Positions 38,165 through 47,412 are shown, counted from the stretch's first letter. The stretch: DNA of 64,000 nucleotides from G963664585 sp963664585 (GCA_963664585.2 CAXXEO010000017.1:62001-126000); one strand, 5' to 3'. The notes: generated by a model from the letters alone, not told the origin. Numbers and translations: made by a program.

Positions 38165-38293
38165 AGTTTACCATATTGAAATGGTAGCTTCAAGGTACTC
38201 ATTATGGACAATGAAAAGAGGTAGCCAACATAAAAATCAAGAATCGCTCACCGTCTTTATGCAAGTATTGACTGGACGATACTCGGGATATGA
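38165..38293. repeat. degenerate repeat A flanking cargo genes
   Basis: Begins AGTTTACCATATT and contains CACCGTCTTTATGCAAG, GACTGGAC and CTCGGGATATGA. Related blocks occur at 39831-39950 and 40761-40846 in the same direction. It lies between the DUF1835 gene and the sigma/anti-sigma pair. Confidence 0.6.
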
Positions 38294-38443
38294 TGGTGAA
38301 ATAGAAAGAGGGCAATCAAGCCGATAATGGCAAGGTTGCCCAAACTTTCTAGTAATCGAGATTAGCTTCGGTAAAACCAATTTAGGCTCATACTAATATC
38401 CGATCAAAAAGATGATAAAATCAAAGCCGGATAAAACTAGGCT

Positions 38444-38478
38444 ATGTTCTCTCCCCGCCGGAGGCGGGGAGAGAACAT
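38444..38478. terminator. perfect 16-bp-arm hairpin
   Basis: ATGTTCTCTCCCCGCC (38444-38459), loop GGA, GGCGGGGAGAGAACAT (38463-38478). It is the same CCCCGCC/GGCGGGG class as 8072-8102 and 10348-10373. It follows the anti-sigma gene stop on the minus strand. Confidence 0.7.
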
Positions 38479-38566
38479 GACCAGCTTTTCTACTTTTTAA
38501 ATGAAGATCAGTATCACTAAGGTGTTTGCTCATAATCTTGCCACTAATATGATGTTTAATATAGCA

Positions 38567-39157
38567 TCAGTTAAACGAAGATGGCGTTCGATATTTATCG
38601 GGAGAGGTAGTATAGCCATTCTGATACTTGACAGTCATATACAAAGTTTTTTCACCGTTTACCAGCTTAATATAGCAGACATTATTTTCGAATTTATCAG
38701 TAATATCAATTTTTTGGTTGAACCAATAAACAAAAACAGAGCCATTGTCTTCATAGTGAACATCAGGGGCTGTTATCTCTTCTAATAATTCATCTTCTGT
38801 CAATGGTCTTTCTGTACCATCGTCCCCCATAGCGATTCCACCGCCACCTTGATGTTTACTGTCTCCCTTATCATCAATATAGTCCATTTGGTAGTTTCCA
38901 TTTCCGTCAAATTGAATCGTTACATCTGTTTGATCCCCATGTATCCAAAGCTGTAGGGTACGCTGAATTCCACAAAAATCAGTGGCATATGCAACCGTAG
39001 CACTGCCCACAATCAGCACACAGGCGGCGATACTTGCAACCAAGCGATTTAATTTTGGCTTATTACTGGTAGTTGTCATTTTTTTTACCTCCAAAGAAAA
39101 TTCATCAGAGATATGCATTGCAGAAAATGCCTGTTTGTACTTCTCCTTATTCGTCAT
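38567..39157 (-). CDS. anti-sigma factor-like membrane protein
   Basis: A 196-residue protein with a short cytosolic N-terminus (AFSAMHISDEFSLEVKKM), one membrane helix (LVASIAACVLIVGSATVAYA) and an extracytoplasmic domain. Its ATG lies within the end of the ECF sigma gene, so the two are co-translated. That arrangement is standard for an ECF sigma factor and its membrane anti-sigma factor, here of the DUF4179-like type common in clostridia. Signal and regulon are unknown. Confidence 0.75.
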   Translation of the reverse strand: MTNKEKYKQAFSAMHISDEFSLEVKKMTTTSNKPKLNRLVASIAACVLIVGSATVAYATDFCGIQRTLQLWIHGDQTDVTIQFDGNGNYQMDYIDDKGDSKHQGGGGIAMGDDGTERPLTEDELLEEITAPDVHYEDNGSVFVYWFNQKIDITDKFENNVCYIKLVNGEKTLYMTVKYQNGYTTSPDKYRTPSSFN

Positions 39158-39629
39158 CTTCCCATACCTCCTTTAGTGTGTTTTTAAGCAACATTCTTCC
39201 ACGTGATAGTCTAGCCTTAGTATTGCTTTCAGATATTTTTAAAATATCTGAAATTTCTTTTATAGAATAGTCTTCATAATAAAACAGATGAATAACAACG
39301 CGATATTTTTCTGGCAGTTTCATTACGGTTTCAAACAATTCGGAGGATTCGGGAGATTCAAAAGTTAATGTTTCCATGTAATCCTCCAAAGGGAGAGTGT
39401 TTCGCCTGAAAAAAGTTATATTCTTATTTTTAGCTTTATTAATCGCTATTCGAATCAGCCATGCACGAATGTGTAGCTCTGTTTCAAAATCTTTTCTTAG
39501 CGATATGTACTGAATAAAAGTATCTTGAACAACATCTTCTGCATCTTGAATATTTTTGCAAACATTAAATGAAATTACAAACAAATTGTTCTTGTACTTG
39601 TCAATCAGCACGTCTACTGATTCCCTCAT
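39147..39629 (-). CDS. ECF-type RNA polymerase sigma factor
   Basis: About 160 residues with sigma-2 (DAEDVVQDTFIQYI, HIRAWLIRIAINKAKN) and sigma-4 (LPEKYRVVIHLFYYEDYSIKEISDILKISESNTKARLSRGR). I chose ATG 39629 with AAAGGAGG at 6 bases, not the upstream in-frame start at 39698. It overlaps the anti-sigma gene by 11 bases. It is cargo within the ICE region, between repeats A and B. Confidence 0.88.
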   Translation of the reverse strand: MRESVDVLIDKYKNNLFVISFNVCKNIQDAEDVVQDTFIQYISLRKDFETELHIRAWLIRIAINKAKNKNITFFRRNTLPLEDYMETLTFESPESSELFETVMKLPEKYRVVIHLFYYEDYSIKEISDILKISESNTKARLSRGRMLLKNTLKEVWEDDE

Positions 39630-39830
39630 GAGTTCCTCCTTTGTGCTTGAAAAGCCTTTCACTAATAGTACAAATGGGAATGGCAAAAGGTTACACACAA
39701 ATTAAAAATATTTGAAAATAGCTGTCTGCGAATGCAAACAGCTAAAATAAAGGGTATATAAATTTGCTCACCGAGCGTTAAATTTTCTCACTACCATTTA
39801 AAAAAGTTTTACTCGGTAGGTATATAGAAA

Positions 39831-39950
39831 AGTTTACCATATTAAAACAAGAGCTTCAACCGAGGATTTGTAAACAATGGAGAAGCATTATAAAAAGCAA
39901 ATTCATTCACCGCCCTTATGCAAGGATACTCTGGACTATTCTCGGGATCT
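39831..39950. repeat. degenerate repeat B flanking cargo genes
   Basis: Shares with repeat A the start AGTTTACCATATT, the CACCGCCCTTATGCAAGGAT segment and CTCGGGATCT. It sits in the 410-base gap between the sigma factor and GNAT genes. The rest of that gap shows no gene I trust; a 70-codon frame at 39877-40089 is a by-product of the repeat. Confidence 0.6.
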
Positions 39951-40041
39951 AAGTAGTGAGCAGGCTAGCTCTTTGGTTTGTGAAGCCAGCCTGCTCAACA
40001 AATTGGAAGTTGTAGCTTATCCTTATACTACTAAAGGAAAC

Positions 40042-40686
40042 TCACTGTATAATAGAATGACTGTGAATATAAAATTCTTCCTGACTTAGCTGGTATTTTT
40101 TCTCCAGGCTTTCCAAACCCTCATCAAAGCGCCCAGCTTCTTGTTCATCTATCTCAAATACAGGACTTTGATAGTAAACCCATTTTCTCCCGTCCAAGAC
40201 ATCTGGTTTGAGTTCTTTTACCATCATTGCCGAAGGATACGTCCCATTTTCAAGACAGACGTTGTACTTTTTGCAACTCTTAAAACCGCGGCTTACATAA
40301 TTGTTCGGGTTTCCAAATATTACAATCACGTCATAACCAAGTGCGGCTGCCCGTTCAAAAGAATACTCCATTAGTTTTTTCCCATACCCCTTTCTCTGAT
40401 ATTCCGGCAAAATGCAAACCGGACCGAAGGTAAGGATTTCTTTTTCTTCCCCGGACTCATCAACCAGTTTTGCTTTTGTGTACATCATATTCCCGATGAT
40501 CTGATTATCAACCTCGATCACCAGATCCAACTCCAGCAGAAAGTCTTTGTGGGATCGCATAACATGAACTAAATAGTGTTCATTGCACCCCGGAACATAT
40601 AAATTCCAAAAAGCTTTCCTTGTGATTTCTTCTACCCTCTCATAATCTGTTTCTTCTTCATTCCTAATCTTAATCATTTTGTTCAT
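40042..40686 (-). CDS. GNAT-family N-acetyltransferase
   Basis: A 214-residue protein with the acetyl-CoA loop PEYQRKGYGKKLM (Q/RxxGxG/A) preceded by FGPVCIL and followed by VIVIFGNPNNYVSRGF, typical of GNAT enzymes acting on small amines. ATG 40686 follows GGAGG at 7 bases. It is divergent from the conjugation genes and lies between repeats B and C. The substrate is unknown; resistance or stress cargo is possible. Confidence 0.85.
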   Translation of the reverse strand: MNKMIKIRNEEETDYERVEEITRKAFWNLYVPGCNEHYLVHVMRSHKDFLLELDLVIEVDNQIIGNMMYTKAKLVDESGEEKEILTFGPVCILPEYQRKGYGKKLMEYSFERAAALGYDVIVIFGNPNNYVSRGFKSCKKYNVCLENGTYPSAMMVKELKPDVLDGRKWVYYQSPVFEIDEQEAGRFDEGLESLEKKYQLSQEEFYIHSHSIIQ

Positions 40687-40760
40687 TTATAAACCTCCGA
40701 TAATTTACCTAAGACCATTTTTTTGTGCTTATTATTATGGCTATCTGCTCAATAAATTCC

Positions 40761-40846
40761 TGTTTGCCAATATTGTAGCATGTGTCTATATGTTTTTCCA
40801 CTACCCTTATGCAAGCATTGACTGGAGCATCTCGGAATATGACGGT
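40761..40846. repeat. degenerate repeat C, directly before the VirB6-like gene
   Basis: Shares CTACCCTTATGCAAGCATTG, GACTGGAGCATCTCGG and ATATGACGGT with repeats A and B. It is followed after 45 bases by the VirB6-like gene, so it appears to be the point where the conjugation operon resumes after the cargo genes. Confidence 0.55.
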
Positions 40847-40891
40847 AAAAATACTGTTTCCATGACTTTACCGAGAGGAGTGAACATTTAA

Positions 40892-41794
40892 ATGTTTATA
40901 TGGGATTTTGTCGCCGACACTGTACTTGATCAAATGGCACATTGGATCTACGGACAGATCGTCGGCTTTCTCGGAGACTTTTTCTCACAGATGGGAAATA
41001 TGGGTGCTGAACTGTTTGAGATGAACTGGGTGCAATCCATCGTGCTGTTCTTTTCCTATCTTGCGTGGGCTCTCTTCGTCACGGGGCTGGTGGTTTCTGT
41101 TTTTGAATTTGGCATCGAGTATCAGTCTGGACACGCAAATATAAAAGGCACCGCTCTCAATGCAGTAAAAGGATTTATGGCGGTCAATCTGTTTACGCTC
41201 GTGCCTGTTGAACTGTACAAGCTGGCAGTCTCCCTTCAAAGCAGCTTAACTGCCGGGATCACCGGATATGGCGCCGATATTGGTACGGTTGCAAGAAATA
41301 TCATAAGCTCGCTTAACAGTGCAACAAACATTGAAAGTGTAAACAGCACCGGTGTATTCGGCGGTCTGCAGCCAATCACCAGTCCTATCATGGCCCTGTT
41401 TATCCTCATTCTCATGGGCTATGCCGTAATTAAGGTATTTTTTGATAACCTCAAACGCGGCGGCATCCTGCTGATACAAATTGCAGTCGGCAGCCTGTAT
41501 ATGTTCAGCGTTCCTCGCGGGTATTTTGAAGGCTTTATTTCATGGTGCAAGCAAGTCATCGGCCTGTGTCTTACTGCGTTTTTACAGTCTACTATCCTTA
41601 TTGCCGGACTGATGGCGCTCAAAGATAACGCCCTTCTCGGTCTGGGCCTGATGCTGGCGAGTTCGGATGTCCCCCGAATCGCGGGTCAGTTTGGCCTTGA
41701 TACAAGCACAAAAGCAAATCTTATGAGTGCTGTCTCCGCCGCCCAAACGGCAGTCAACATGACAAGAACTGTGGTACAGGTAGTGGCAAAATAA
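40892..41794 (+). CDS. VirB6/TrbL-like conjugation membrane protein
   Basis: A 300-residue protein with about six membrane helices (IVLFFSYLAWALFVTGLVVSV-type N-terminal pair, ILILMGYAVIKVFF, LTAFLQSTILIAGL) and a soluble C-terminus (TKANLMSAVSAAQTAVNM). This is the VirB6-like channel component of Tn1549/CTn-type ICEs. ATG 40892 follows GAGAGGAG. Next genes on the same strand are PrgI-like and VirB4-like, the expected order. Confidence 0.82.
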   Translation: MFIWDFVADTVLDQMAHWIYGQIVGFLGDFFSQMGNMGAELFEMNWVQSIVLFFSYLAWALFVTGLVVSVFEFGIEYQSGHANIKGTALNAVKGFMAVNLFTLVPVELYKLAVSLQSSLTAGITGYGADIGTVARNIISSLNSATNIESVNSTGVFGGLQPITSPIMALFILILMGYAVIKVFFDNLKRGGILLIQIAVGSLYMFSVPRGYFEGFISWCKQVIGLCLTAFLQSTILIAGLMALKDNALLGLGLMLASSDVPRIAGQFGLDTSTKANLMSAVSAAQTAVNMTRTVVQVVAK

Positions 41795-41899
41795 TGAATA
41801 TAAAGCTCGCTTATATAAAATCAGAGTTGATCATCTTAAAAACAAGTTTACTGAAGATTATCCTGTGGGATAGGAATGAGACTGTAAGGAGGACAATGC

Positions 41900-42166
41900 A
41901 TGTATATTTACCCCGATAACTTAAAATCCAAGGCAGTACTTTGGCTGTGGCAGCTTAAAGATATAGGGATCATCTGTGTTGGGTGCCTTGTTTCCGTTTT
42001 TGCTTTGGTAAAACTTTATTTTTTTCCTCCCATCGTGGCAACTACACTGTATGCTTTTCTCACCATTCGGTTTGAAGATACTTCAATCCTTGACTTCATC
42101 AAATATGCCTGTACCTTTTTCATTACCGGACAGCAAGTCTATGAATGGGGGGTTCTGGATCAATGA
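41900..42166 (+). CDS. PrgI-family conjugation protein
   Basis: An 88-residue protein with two membrane helices (DIGIICVGCLVSVFALVKLYFF; PIVATTLYAFLTI) and a C-terminal GQQVYEWG, typical of the small PrgI-family proteins between VirB6- and VirB4-like genes of Gram-positive conjugation modules. It follows AAGGAGG. The ATGA overlap with the next gene shows coupling. Confidence 0.78.
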   Translation: MYIYPDNLKSKAVLWLWQLKDIGIICVGCLVSVFALVKLYFFPPIVATTLYAFLTIRFEDTSILDFIKYACTFFITGQQVYEWGVLDQ

Positions 42167-42753
42167 GTGAAAAAGTAAAAAAAGCTGTCAGGCAAAAGCA
42201 GTTTACCAGGCGACTAATCAACACTAAAGCCATCACCGACTATAGTCTACAGACCTATGGTCACGGCGAACTGGTCTATTTTATCGTAAAGCCAACCAAT
42301 ATATCTGTTCTATCCGAGGCCAGCATTTCTGCGCGGATTTACGCACTCATGACTGTACTCAAGGGCATAGCTGAGATTGAAATCTGCTGTCTAAACAGCC
42401 GGGAAAACTTCGAGGATAACAAAAGGTTTCTTAAAAACCGTATTGAGAGAGAGGATAATCCCGTCATTCAAAAGTTACTGGAAGCTGATTTTATGCATCT
42501 CGACCGTATACAGGTACAAATGGCTACGGCAAGAGAATTTCTCATTATCATAAGGCTTCGAAATGAAAAAGAGAGCGAGGTCTTCCCATATTTAAACCGA
42601 ATTGAGAAAGCCCTGCGTGAGCAGGGCTTTTCAGTAAAACGAGCCGGCAAAGAAGACATCAAACGAATTCTTGCCGTTTATTTTGAGCAGAATGTTACAA
42701 CGGAAAAATTTGAGGACTACGACGGAGAAAGATGGGTGATTTTAAATGAATAA
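42163..42753 (+). CDS. conjugation accessory protein upstream of VirB4
   Basis: A protein of about 196 residues from ATG 42163, overlapping the PrgI-like stop. Segments such as FIVKPTNISVLSEASISARI, LMTVLKGIAEIEICCLN and AREFLIIIRLRNEKESEVF look like the N-terminal beta/alpha domain found in VirB4/TraC-type proteins. In these ICEs a separate small gene often precedes the ATPase. No motor motifs are present. It ends a few bases inside the next short frame at 42746. Confidence 0.65.
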   Translation: MSEKVKKAVRQKQFTRRLINTKAITDYSLQTYGHGELVYFIVKPTNISVLSEASISARIYALMTVLKGIAEIEICCLNSRENFEDNKRFLKNRIEREDNPVIQKLLEADFMHLDRIQVQMATAREFLIIIRLRNEKESEVFPYLNRIEKALREQGFSVKRAGKEDIKRILAVYFEQNVTTEKFEDYDGERWVILNE

Positions 42754-42835
42754 GGATAAAAAGATCAGCTATAAAAGTCAAGAGGAAAATGAGGGCTCAA
42801 ACACATTTATTTTATCGGATGAGATTGCCACGTAA
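42746..42835 (+). pseudogene. truncated N-terminus of the next conjugation gene (probably virB4)
   Basis: ATG 42746 opens a polar 29-codon frame (KDKKISYKSQEENEG) overlapping the previous gene. It stops at TAA 42833 where the cargo group begins. Position and composition fit the start of the VirB4-type ATPase gene whose body resumes at 45482. That the two parts were once one gene is inferred. Confidence 0.4.
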
Positions 42836-43267
42836 TAATCTTTGGTTAAGTTCCCAAAGTGCTGTTTTCTGATCATGCCAGTAAATCAAATCATATGCAT
42901 TTTGGTAAAGGCACGATCTTGTCTCCAAGTGCTCGTGAGATAGAGATATATCCCCGGCAAACAGTATAGCAAAGAAATGCATTGGACAAACAACCACATT
43001 TATTCCCCATTGATCATGCATTGAGAAAATATCGGCAGGTAGGTAGCTTATAGTATCCAAGCGGTATAAGGGTGAATCCACCGGGACACCTGCTTCTTCA
43101 AAAGACTCACGCAATGCCGCAGCCTCAATGGTTTCACCTTCCTCAACACCTCCTGATATCCCCTGCCAACATTTAGGATCATCGGCGCGTTGAAAAATTG
43201 CATACTCAAATTGTCCTTCTGGATTTTGCCGGTATAAGTAGACATGTATATTTACTGGTTGTCTCAT
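42812..43267 (-). CDS. Nudix hydrolase
   Basis: A 151-residue protein with a perfect Nudix box, GGVEEGETIEAAALRESFEE followed by AGV (Gx5Ex7REUxEExGU), near residues 38-60. The N-terminal VNIHVYLYR and the overall size fit NudB-like pyrophosphatases of nucleotide or pterin triphosphates. Its stop overlaps the end of the broken virB4 fragment on the other strand, placing it exactly at the insertion point. Confidence 0.88.
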   Translation of the reverse strand: MRQPVNIHVYLYRQNPEGQFEYAIFQRADDPKCWQGISGGVEEGETIEAAALRESFEEAGVPVDSPLYRLDTISYLPADIFSMHDQWGINVVVCPMHFFAILFAGDISLSHEHLETRSCLYQNAYDLIYWHDQKTALWELNQRLLRGNLIR

Positions 43268-43503
43268 ATTAACTCTCCATTTGCTTTTAGCGACTGATAA
43301 TACTCAGACAGAATTGGAAAACGCCGCTTGAATTCACTTTTGCAATTCTATGAATAAGTACATCGGAATTTTCTCCAACCATGCTACTCTTGGTGACATT
43401 CGTGACTGTTCTTCTGTTGGAATCGGCTTTCATTTGACTTGTCCTTTTTAACCTGTGTAGGGTATAAATTTGAGTTCTAAAACGATCGTTATTCTGCTTT
43501 TTC

Positions 43504-44181
43504 TCAGTCGGTTCTATACTCGATAATCAAACCTGCCGCCCAATTGAACAGCAGTTCAGAGATCCGGTCAAACTCAGCCTGCGCCATATTAGGCTGTTTT
43601 CTGAGCACAATGCCCGTCTGCAAAATTTCACGGTCTTGTGGTTGCAGCACGGAGATAAGCTCGGCCTTTTGTCTTATGTATGTTCCCGTTTGGTCATAAT
43701 AGACTGCCTGTACGATGAAAGCGGCTGATTTATAAAAGGCTTTCAATATCTCGGTACTTTTTTCGTGAACAATATTGTGGCCGCACATGTGATAGATGTT
43801 GCAGGCTCCTATTCGGACAGCACGACGAACATCTTCCTTACTAATCAGCGTCAGCAAAAAATCAATACTACCGAAAATCGGCGTGGTATCATGATAGAAC
43901 TGAAACAGATCGGAACGTTCCCAATTGATTAACTCCTGTCGGCCGGAGATAAATCCACATACTTTTTCCCGATTCGGAAGGGTGTCCAACATGACGCTAT
44001 ATCCTTTCAAATCTTGTGGAGTCACATGGTCAAGTATAACAACCGCATCAATATCACTGCTGTCCGTTGCTTCGCCGCGACAATAACTTCCCTGCAGCCC
44101 GACAAACAGCAGACGAGCGCCAAGCAGAGTTTTCAGATTCTCCAAGTATGATTTCATCCAGATATCTATATCAAAATTCAT
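43504..44181 (-). CDS. nucleotidyltransferase-fold protein
   Basis: A 225-residue protein with the NTase signature GLQGSYCRGEATDSSDIDAV: GS followed by DxD, near residues 28-50. A helical C-terminal domain with HxxCGHNIVHEKS and AFYKSAAFIVQA resembles the substrate-binding half of small-molecule nucleotidyltransferases. Antibiotic-modifying relatives have this shape, but a role in resistance is not shown. It is cargo inside the split conjugation operon. Confidence 0.75.
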   Translation of the reverse strand: MNFDIDIWMKSYLENLKTLLGARLLFVGLQGSYCRGEATDSSDIDAVVILDHVTPQDLKGYSVMLDTLPNREKVCGFISGRQELINWERSDLFQFYHDTTPIFGSIDFLLTLISKEDVRRAVRIGACNIYHMCGHNIVHEKSTEILKAFYKSAAFIVQAVYYDQTGTYIRQKAELISVLQPQDREILQTGIVLRKQPNMAQAEFDRISELLFNWAAGLIIEYRTD

Positions 44182-44359
44182 TTTTTGCTCCTTGGCATTG
44201 AATTGATCATCCTACCAGATTTTTCTTAACTGTTATAAGCCACTGTCACTAAACGTGGAAGTTTTTCTATATACGAAATTAAAAACAGAAAGGATGAAAA
44301 AACGATAGCACGAAAAAAAGTGTATCAGCTTCCCAGTGTGCTCAAACTTGGAAGTCTTT

Positions 44360-44875
44360 TTACTTGTCTGACAATCGATTTTGGACAGCTTCAAGGCATC
44401 CTTCTGAGAATCCGTCTCTTCGTACGATGGAATACACTTTATTGAAGAATTCCATTATATAAAGATTGTCAGTTTGAATGATTCTCTTGATGTCTGTATA
44501 AAAAAGTGTTTGGACTGTTTCTTCACCGACCATTGTCCCTAAGCGATCCAAATAAAAGACCATTCTCCCATTACTGTTGTGAGTCATGCAATACTGCTTA
44601 TAGCGTATTCTACCAAGCCAATGTGGAAACACAACATATATGAAAATGGAAATTATTAAACAAAAAGTCATCAAGATCAATAGTGTTCCAGATACGATAT
44701 GGATTTTCCGCAGGGCTGATGCAATAGCAGCCACATAGATAACTGCAACACAAGTAATTACAATAATATAAGCTACTTTAACTGACTTTTTTCTGATTGC
44801 CTTCTCAAATTCAATAAAATCCGATTTGCATAGGAGCAGATTATTTACTGCTAAAATATCATTATTATTCATCTT
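44360..44875 (-). CDS. YcxB-like membrane protein
   Basis: A protein of about 171 residues with two adjacent membrane helices (VAYIIVITCVAVIYVAAIA; TLLILMTFCLIISIFIYVVF) and a C-terminal domain with FYTDIKRIIQTDNLYIMEF, the usual YcxB-like layout. Function unknown. I chose ATG 44875 because similarity begins there; the open frame extends to 44968 and no strong ribosome binding site decides it. Confidence 0.6.
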   Translation of the reverse strand, partial: KMNNNDILAVNNLLLCKSDFIEFEKAIRKKSVKVAYIIVITCVAVIYVAAIASALRKIHIVSGTLLILMTFCLIISIFIYVVFPHWLGRIRYKQYCMTHNSNGRMVFYLDRLGTMVGEETVQTLFYTDIKRIIQTDNLYIMEFFNKVYSIVRRDGFSEGCLEAVQNRLSDK

Positions 44876-45000
44876 TTTTCGTTTTCTCTTTCTGCACTGT
44901 CTTGCCTGTGAGTCAATAATAGATTGCATTTCAACAAATGTACAACCAAAAATGGAAGAGAACAACACATTGTGCTCATACTTTTCAGCCTTGTAAATTT

Positions 45001-45426
45001 CTATAGCAACGCAAAATGGGGGCTCTCAAAAACATGTTTCATTTGACATAAGCAAAAAGGGTGTCCGGCAGGGTCAAACATAACTGTCCAACTGTCAGAA
45101 AATTGTTTATCTGCAATTGTTGCCCCACAATGGATTGCGTATTGAACCGCTTTTTCTAGATCATTAACTGCAAAGTCGATATGCGCCATTTGCTGCTGAG
45201 CTTCAGGCTCTTCCGGCCACACAGGCGGTCTATACTCAGGGTTCCGCTGAAATGTTATACCGGGATACGCTCCCTGATTTGTTCCCGGAGCACCCACGAT
45301 TGCATATTCTTCATCAGAGAACGGTATTTCCCATTTGAGCAGCACCGCATAGAATTTCGCTAATTCATGCGGGTCTTTGCAGTCCAGTGTAAATGCGCTC
45401 ATTTTGATTTTCAGTTCATCATCCAT
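45001..45426 (-). CDS. VOC-family (glyoxalase-fold) protein
   Basis: A 141-residue protein with FTLDCKDPHELAKFYAVLL at the start, AHIDFAVNDLEKAVQYA in the middle and FDPAGHPFCLCQ at the end. These are the usual VOC fold metal-site segments: His in AHIDF and in GHPFCL. ATG 45426 follows GGAGG at 9 bases. It is the last gene of the cargo block interrupting virB4. Resistance or detoxification is common in the family; the substrate is unknown. Confidence 0.82.
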   Translation of the reverse strand: MDDELKIKMSAFTLDCKDPHELAKFYAVLLKWEIPFSDEEYAIVGAPGTNQGAYPGITFQRNPEYRPPVWPEEPEAQQQMAHIDFAVNDLEKAVQYAIHCGATIADKQFSDSWTVMFDPAGHPFCLCQMKHVFESPHFALL

Positions 45427-45481
45427 AACGTTAATCCTCCGATAATATAAAACAACACGATTCACATGCGCCTATTATACC

Positions 45482-47398
45482 ATGGTTATACCAAAAAATG
45501 TTAGCGCCGTCACAGAAGTGTGGCGGCTTTTCTATGCTCAAAACCAAATTAAAAAGGAAGTATGCCAACTGGCAAAGCTGCAAGCAACAAGAACTTCTTC
45601 GCAGGAGGAAGTCCGCATGCAGGAATTTCTCGACATGATCGCGCCAGCTGTAATCAAATTTAACACCGATCACTTCATATGCGGCAATACCTACCGCTGC
45701 GTCTGGGCGCTTCGTGAGTACCCCACCACAACTGATGAGCAGGCCATACTCCGGCATTTGGGTGAAAAGGAAGGAATCACCCTTCATATCTATACTCGCC
45801 ATGTCTCCCTGGCAGAGGAAAAGAAAATCATCAGTAACGCAGCCAATAAGAACCGGATGAAACAGGCGAACACCAACGACCTTCAGCAATCTGTCACCGC
45901 GGAAAGCAATCTGCAAGATGTGGCAAACATTGTAGCCTCCATGCATCGCAACAAGGAACCCTTGCTTCATACCGCCGTTTACATAGAGCTGTCATCCCAT
46001 GACTTCGATCAGCTCAAGCTTCTGCAGACCGAAGTGCTGACCGAGCTCATCCGCTCCAAGCTTAATGTAGACAGGTTGATGCTCAGACAGCAGCAGGGCT
46101 TTATTTGTGTCGTGCCCTCCGGTTGGAATGTATTTGGCGACCAGTTTGAACGGGTACTTCCCGCCTCCTCGGCGGCAAATCTTTATCCTTTTAATTATAG
46201 TGGCAAGACAGATTCCAATGGATTCTACCTTGGCAGAGACAAATTCGGGAGCAACATCATCGTGGATTTTAACAAGCGAGACGACGACAAAACCAACGCC
46301 AACATCCTTATTCTCGGCAACAGTGGTCAAGGTAAATCGTATCTGTTAATACTGATTCTCACGAATATGCGAATGTCCGGAATGCATGTGTTGGCATTGG
46401 ATCCTGAAATCGAGTACGAGGAACTGACAAATAATCTTGGTGGGTGCTTTATCGACCTCATGTCAGGCGAACACATTATCAATGTTCTGGAACCAAAAAC
46501 ATGGGATAACACCGGCGACTCAAACGATAATGATGCACCGTTTGCATTTTGCCGCTCCTCAAAACTCAGCCAACATATTAGCTTCCTCAGGGATTTTTTC
46601 CGTACCTATAAGGACTTTAACGACCAACAGATCGACACGATTGAAATCATGCTGGACAAGCTTTATAACAAGTGGGGCATTACCGACAGCAGTGATTTTA
46701 ACAGGCTGAAGTCCACCGATTACCCGATTCTGTCCGACCTGTACGAGCTGACAGAAAACGAATATATGAACTATGACACCGGCAATTATCAGCTATACAC
46801 TGCGGAAACGCTGCGTGAAATATGCGTTGGAGTCCACTCCCTATGTAAGGGAGTGGAGTCTAAATTTTTTGACGGACATACCAACATTACAGGAAGCTCC
46901 TTCATTACCTTTGGCGTAAAAGGGCTGCTTCAGGCGAGCAAAAACATCCGCAACGCGCTGTTGTTTAATGTCCTCTCATATATGAGCAATGAGCTGCTGA
47001 CTACCGGCAACACGGTAGCCAGCGTAGATGAATTCTATCTCTTCTTAGCAAATCTCACCGCCGTGGAATATATCCGAAACTTTATGAAGCGTGTCCGCAA
47101 AAAGGACTCCGCTGTCATTCTCGCCTCACAAAACCTTGAAGACTTTAATATTGACGGTATCAGGGAGTATACGAAGCCACTGTTCTCAATCCCGACGCAT
47201 CAGTTTCTGTTTAACGCCGGCAGTATTGATGCCAAGTTCTATACCGATACCCTACAGTTGGAACAGAGCGAATATAACCTGATCCGCTATCCCCGGCGCG
47301 GCGAGTGCCTCTATAAATGCGGCAATGAGCGTTATAATCTCATGGTGCAGGCCCCTGACCACAAGGCTAAATTATTTGGAAAAGCAGGAGGAAGATAA
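45482..47398 (+). CDS. VirB4/TraC-type conjugation ATPase (probably 5' truncated)
   Basis: The open frame gives 638 residues: a VirB4 N-terminal domain (MQEFLDMIAPAVIKFNTDHF), Walker A in ILGNSGQGKSYLL near residue 285, Walker B-like VASVDEFYLFLA near 520 and the conserved VILASQNLEDF. It powers pilus assembly and transfer in Tn1549-like modules. The frame runs in from the insertion point after the VOC gene promoter region. I see no strong ribosome binding site before ATG 45482, so the true start was probably lost with the insertion; the fragment at 42746 may be its old 5' end. Confidence 0.85.
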   Translation: MVIPKNVSAVTEVWRLFYAQNQIKKEVCQLAKLQATRTSSQEEVRMQEFLDMIAPAVIKFNTDHFICGNTYRCVWALREYPTTTDEQAILRHLGEKEGITLHIYTRHVSLAEEKKIISNAANKNRMKQANTNDLQQSVTAESNLQDVANIVASMHRNKEPLLHTAVYIELSSHDFDQLKLLQTEVLTELIRSKLNVDRLMLRQQQGFICVVPSGWNVFGDQFERVLPASSAANLYPFNYSGKTDSNGFYLGRDKFGSNIIVDFNKRDDDKTNANILILGNSGQGKSYLLILILTNMRMSGMHVLALDPEIEYEELTNNLGGCFIDLMSGEHIINVLEPKTWDNTGDSNDNDAPFAFCRSSKLSQHISFLRDFFRTYKDFNDQQIDTIEIMLDKLYNKWGITDSSDFNRLKSTDYPILSDLYELTENEYMNYDTGNYQLYTAETLREICVGVHSLCKGVESKFFDGHTNITGSSFITFGVKGLLQASKNIRNALLFNVLSYMSNELLTTGNTVASVDEFYLFLANLTAVEYIRNFMKRVRKKDSAVILASQNLEDFNIDGIREYTKPLFSIPTHQFLFNAGSIDAKFYTDTLQLEQSEYNLIRYPRRGECLYKCGNERYNLMVQAPDHKAKLFGKAGGR

Positions 47399-47412
47399 TT
47401 TCCAAATATCTG

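Noticed and set aside
39877..40089. A 70-codon plus-strand gene between sigma factor and GNAT
   Set aside because: It consists largely of repeat B and overlaps the end of the GNAT gene on the other strand.
38165..40846. Integron attC sites
   Set aside because: Repeats A-C lack the inverted R/L core boxes of attC and no integron integrase is present.
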